A DNA stretch of 33,596 nucleotides from the NCBI RefSeq assembly GCF_002251635.1, contig NZ_NMOJ01000005.1, positions 1,062 to 34,657 on the forward strand, written 5' to 3'. The notes beneath the pieces were generated by a model. That model searched no databases, was not told the origin of the DNA, and worked only from the letters and a program-made list of their open reading frames with translations. Position numbers and translations under genes: made by a program. Of this stretch, positions 33,494 to 33,596 are shown piece by piece (the first letter of the stretch is position 1; the number at the start of each line of letters is the position of its first letter). Origin of the DNA: Pseudomonas mandelii (GTDB lineage Bacteria > Pseudomonadota > Gammaproteobacteria > Pseudomonadales > Pseudomonadaceae).

Positions 33494-33583
33494 TCAAGTC
33501 GCGCGCGTTAGGACTACGACCTGATCGGTCACTACGCGCGCCCGGCCCGGCGTCCGTTGCACCGCATAACCGTCACTGGTTGA
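33494..33583 (+). pseudogene. Relic of a nitrilase 3' end
   Basis: Read from 33511 this gives DYDLIGHYARP, matching [12 protein letters not shown] of the intact nitrilase at the left edge. TCGGTCACTACGCGCGCCC at 33525-33543 is identical to 1055-1073. Upstream similarity extends, with a one-base shift and a TAG at 33508-33510, to about 33494; downstream of 33543 the sequence differs and meets a stop at 33581. No start, triad or other part of the enzyme remains. It lies directly after the ATPase gene at the right border of the island. Confidence 0.7.
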
Positions 33584-33596
33584 ACAGCATCACCCC

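Overview
The window looks like chromosomal DNA of a Pseudomonas of the fluorescens group. Codon use is GC-rich, a Pseudomonas-type REP/REPIN element (GTGGGAGCGAGCTTGCTCGC core) lies at 1188-1251, and the left edge holds an ordinary LysR regulator/nitrilase pair. Everything from about 1.5 kb to 33.5 kb reads as one low-oxygen/energy-stress island. Eleven matches to the Anr/FNR box TTGAT-N4-ATCAA (five perfect, six degenerate) lie in intergenic regions, nearly always between divergent genes and about 65-200 bp from start codons. No integrase, transposase, tRNA, rRNA or CRISPR array is visible.

Layout. (1) 1-1251: LysR N-terminus (-), nitrilase (+), REPIN. (2) 1549-5376: zinc-ribbon BCAM0308-type protein plus a small ORF (-), a second GroEL without GroES (+), and an APH-fold kinase-like protein (-). 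(3) 5636-11737: one tight operon of a tandem universal stress protein (USP1), acetyl/acyl-CoA synthetase, pyruvate-dehydrogenase-type E1alpha, E1beta and E2, and an acyl carrier protein. (4) 11899-14480: nitroreductase, a decayed USP relic, and a PolX-type DNA polymerase/PHP protein. (5) 14616-22566: MaoC-phosphotransacetylase fusion and acetate kinase (-), divergent from phosphoenolpyruvate synthase and alpha-glucan phosphorylase (+). (6) 22618-24873: a nitroreductase relic, then (-) a phosphoribosyltransferase, PRPP-synthetase-like protein and flavin-reductase-like protein. (7) 25221-27519: USP2 with a damaged C-terminus, a second phosphoribosyltransferase and an alpha/beta hydrolase with a suspect N-terminus. 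(8) 27536-33489: erythromycin-esterase-like protein and GNAT acetyltransferase (-), then USP3 and a P1B-5-type metal ATPase with a C-terminal hemerythrin domain (+). (9) 33494-33583: a relic of a nitrilase 3' end that shares 19 identical bases with the intact nitrilase at the left edge.

How the genes may work together (inference). Glucan phosphorolysis feeds glycolysis. The PDH-type complex makes acetyl-CoA, and Pta plus AckA turn it into acetate and ATP by substrate-level phosphorylation, which suits oxygen-starved non-growing cells. PEP synthase and acetyl-CoA synthetase allow the flux to be reversed. USPs, GroEL2, nucleotide salvage, PolX and the hemerythrin-ATPase would add protein, nucleotide, DNA and metal maintenance. 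The gene set resembles in kind the low-oxygen-activated (lxa) locus of Burkholderia cenocepacia. The most notable sequence-level observations are three gene fossils (USP, nitroreductase, nitrilase), the C-terminal deletion in USP2, duplication of a usp gene with its two-box control region, and the Acs-PDH-ACP operon.
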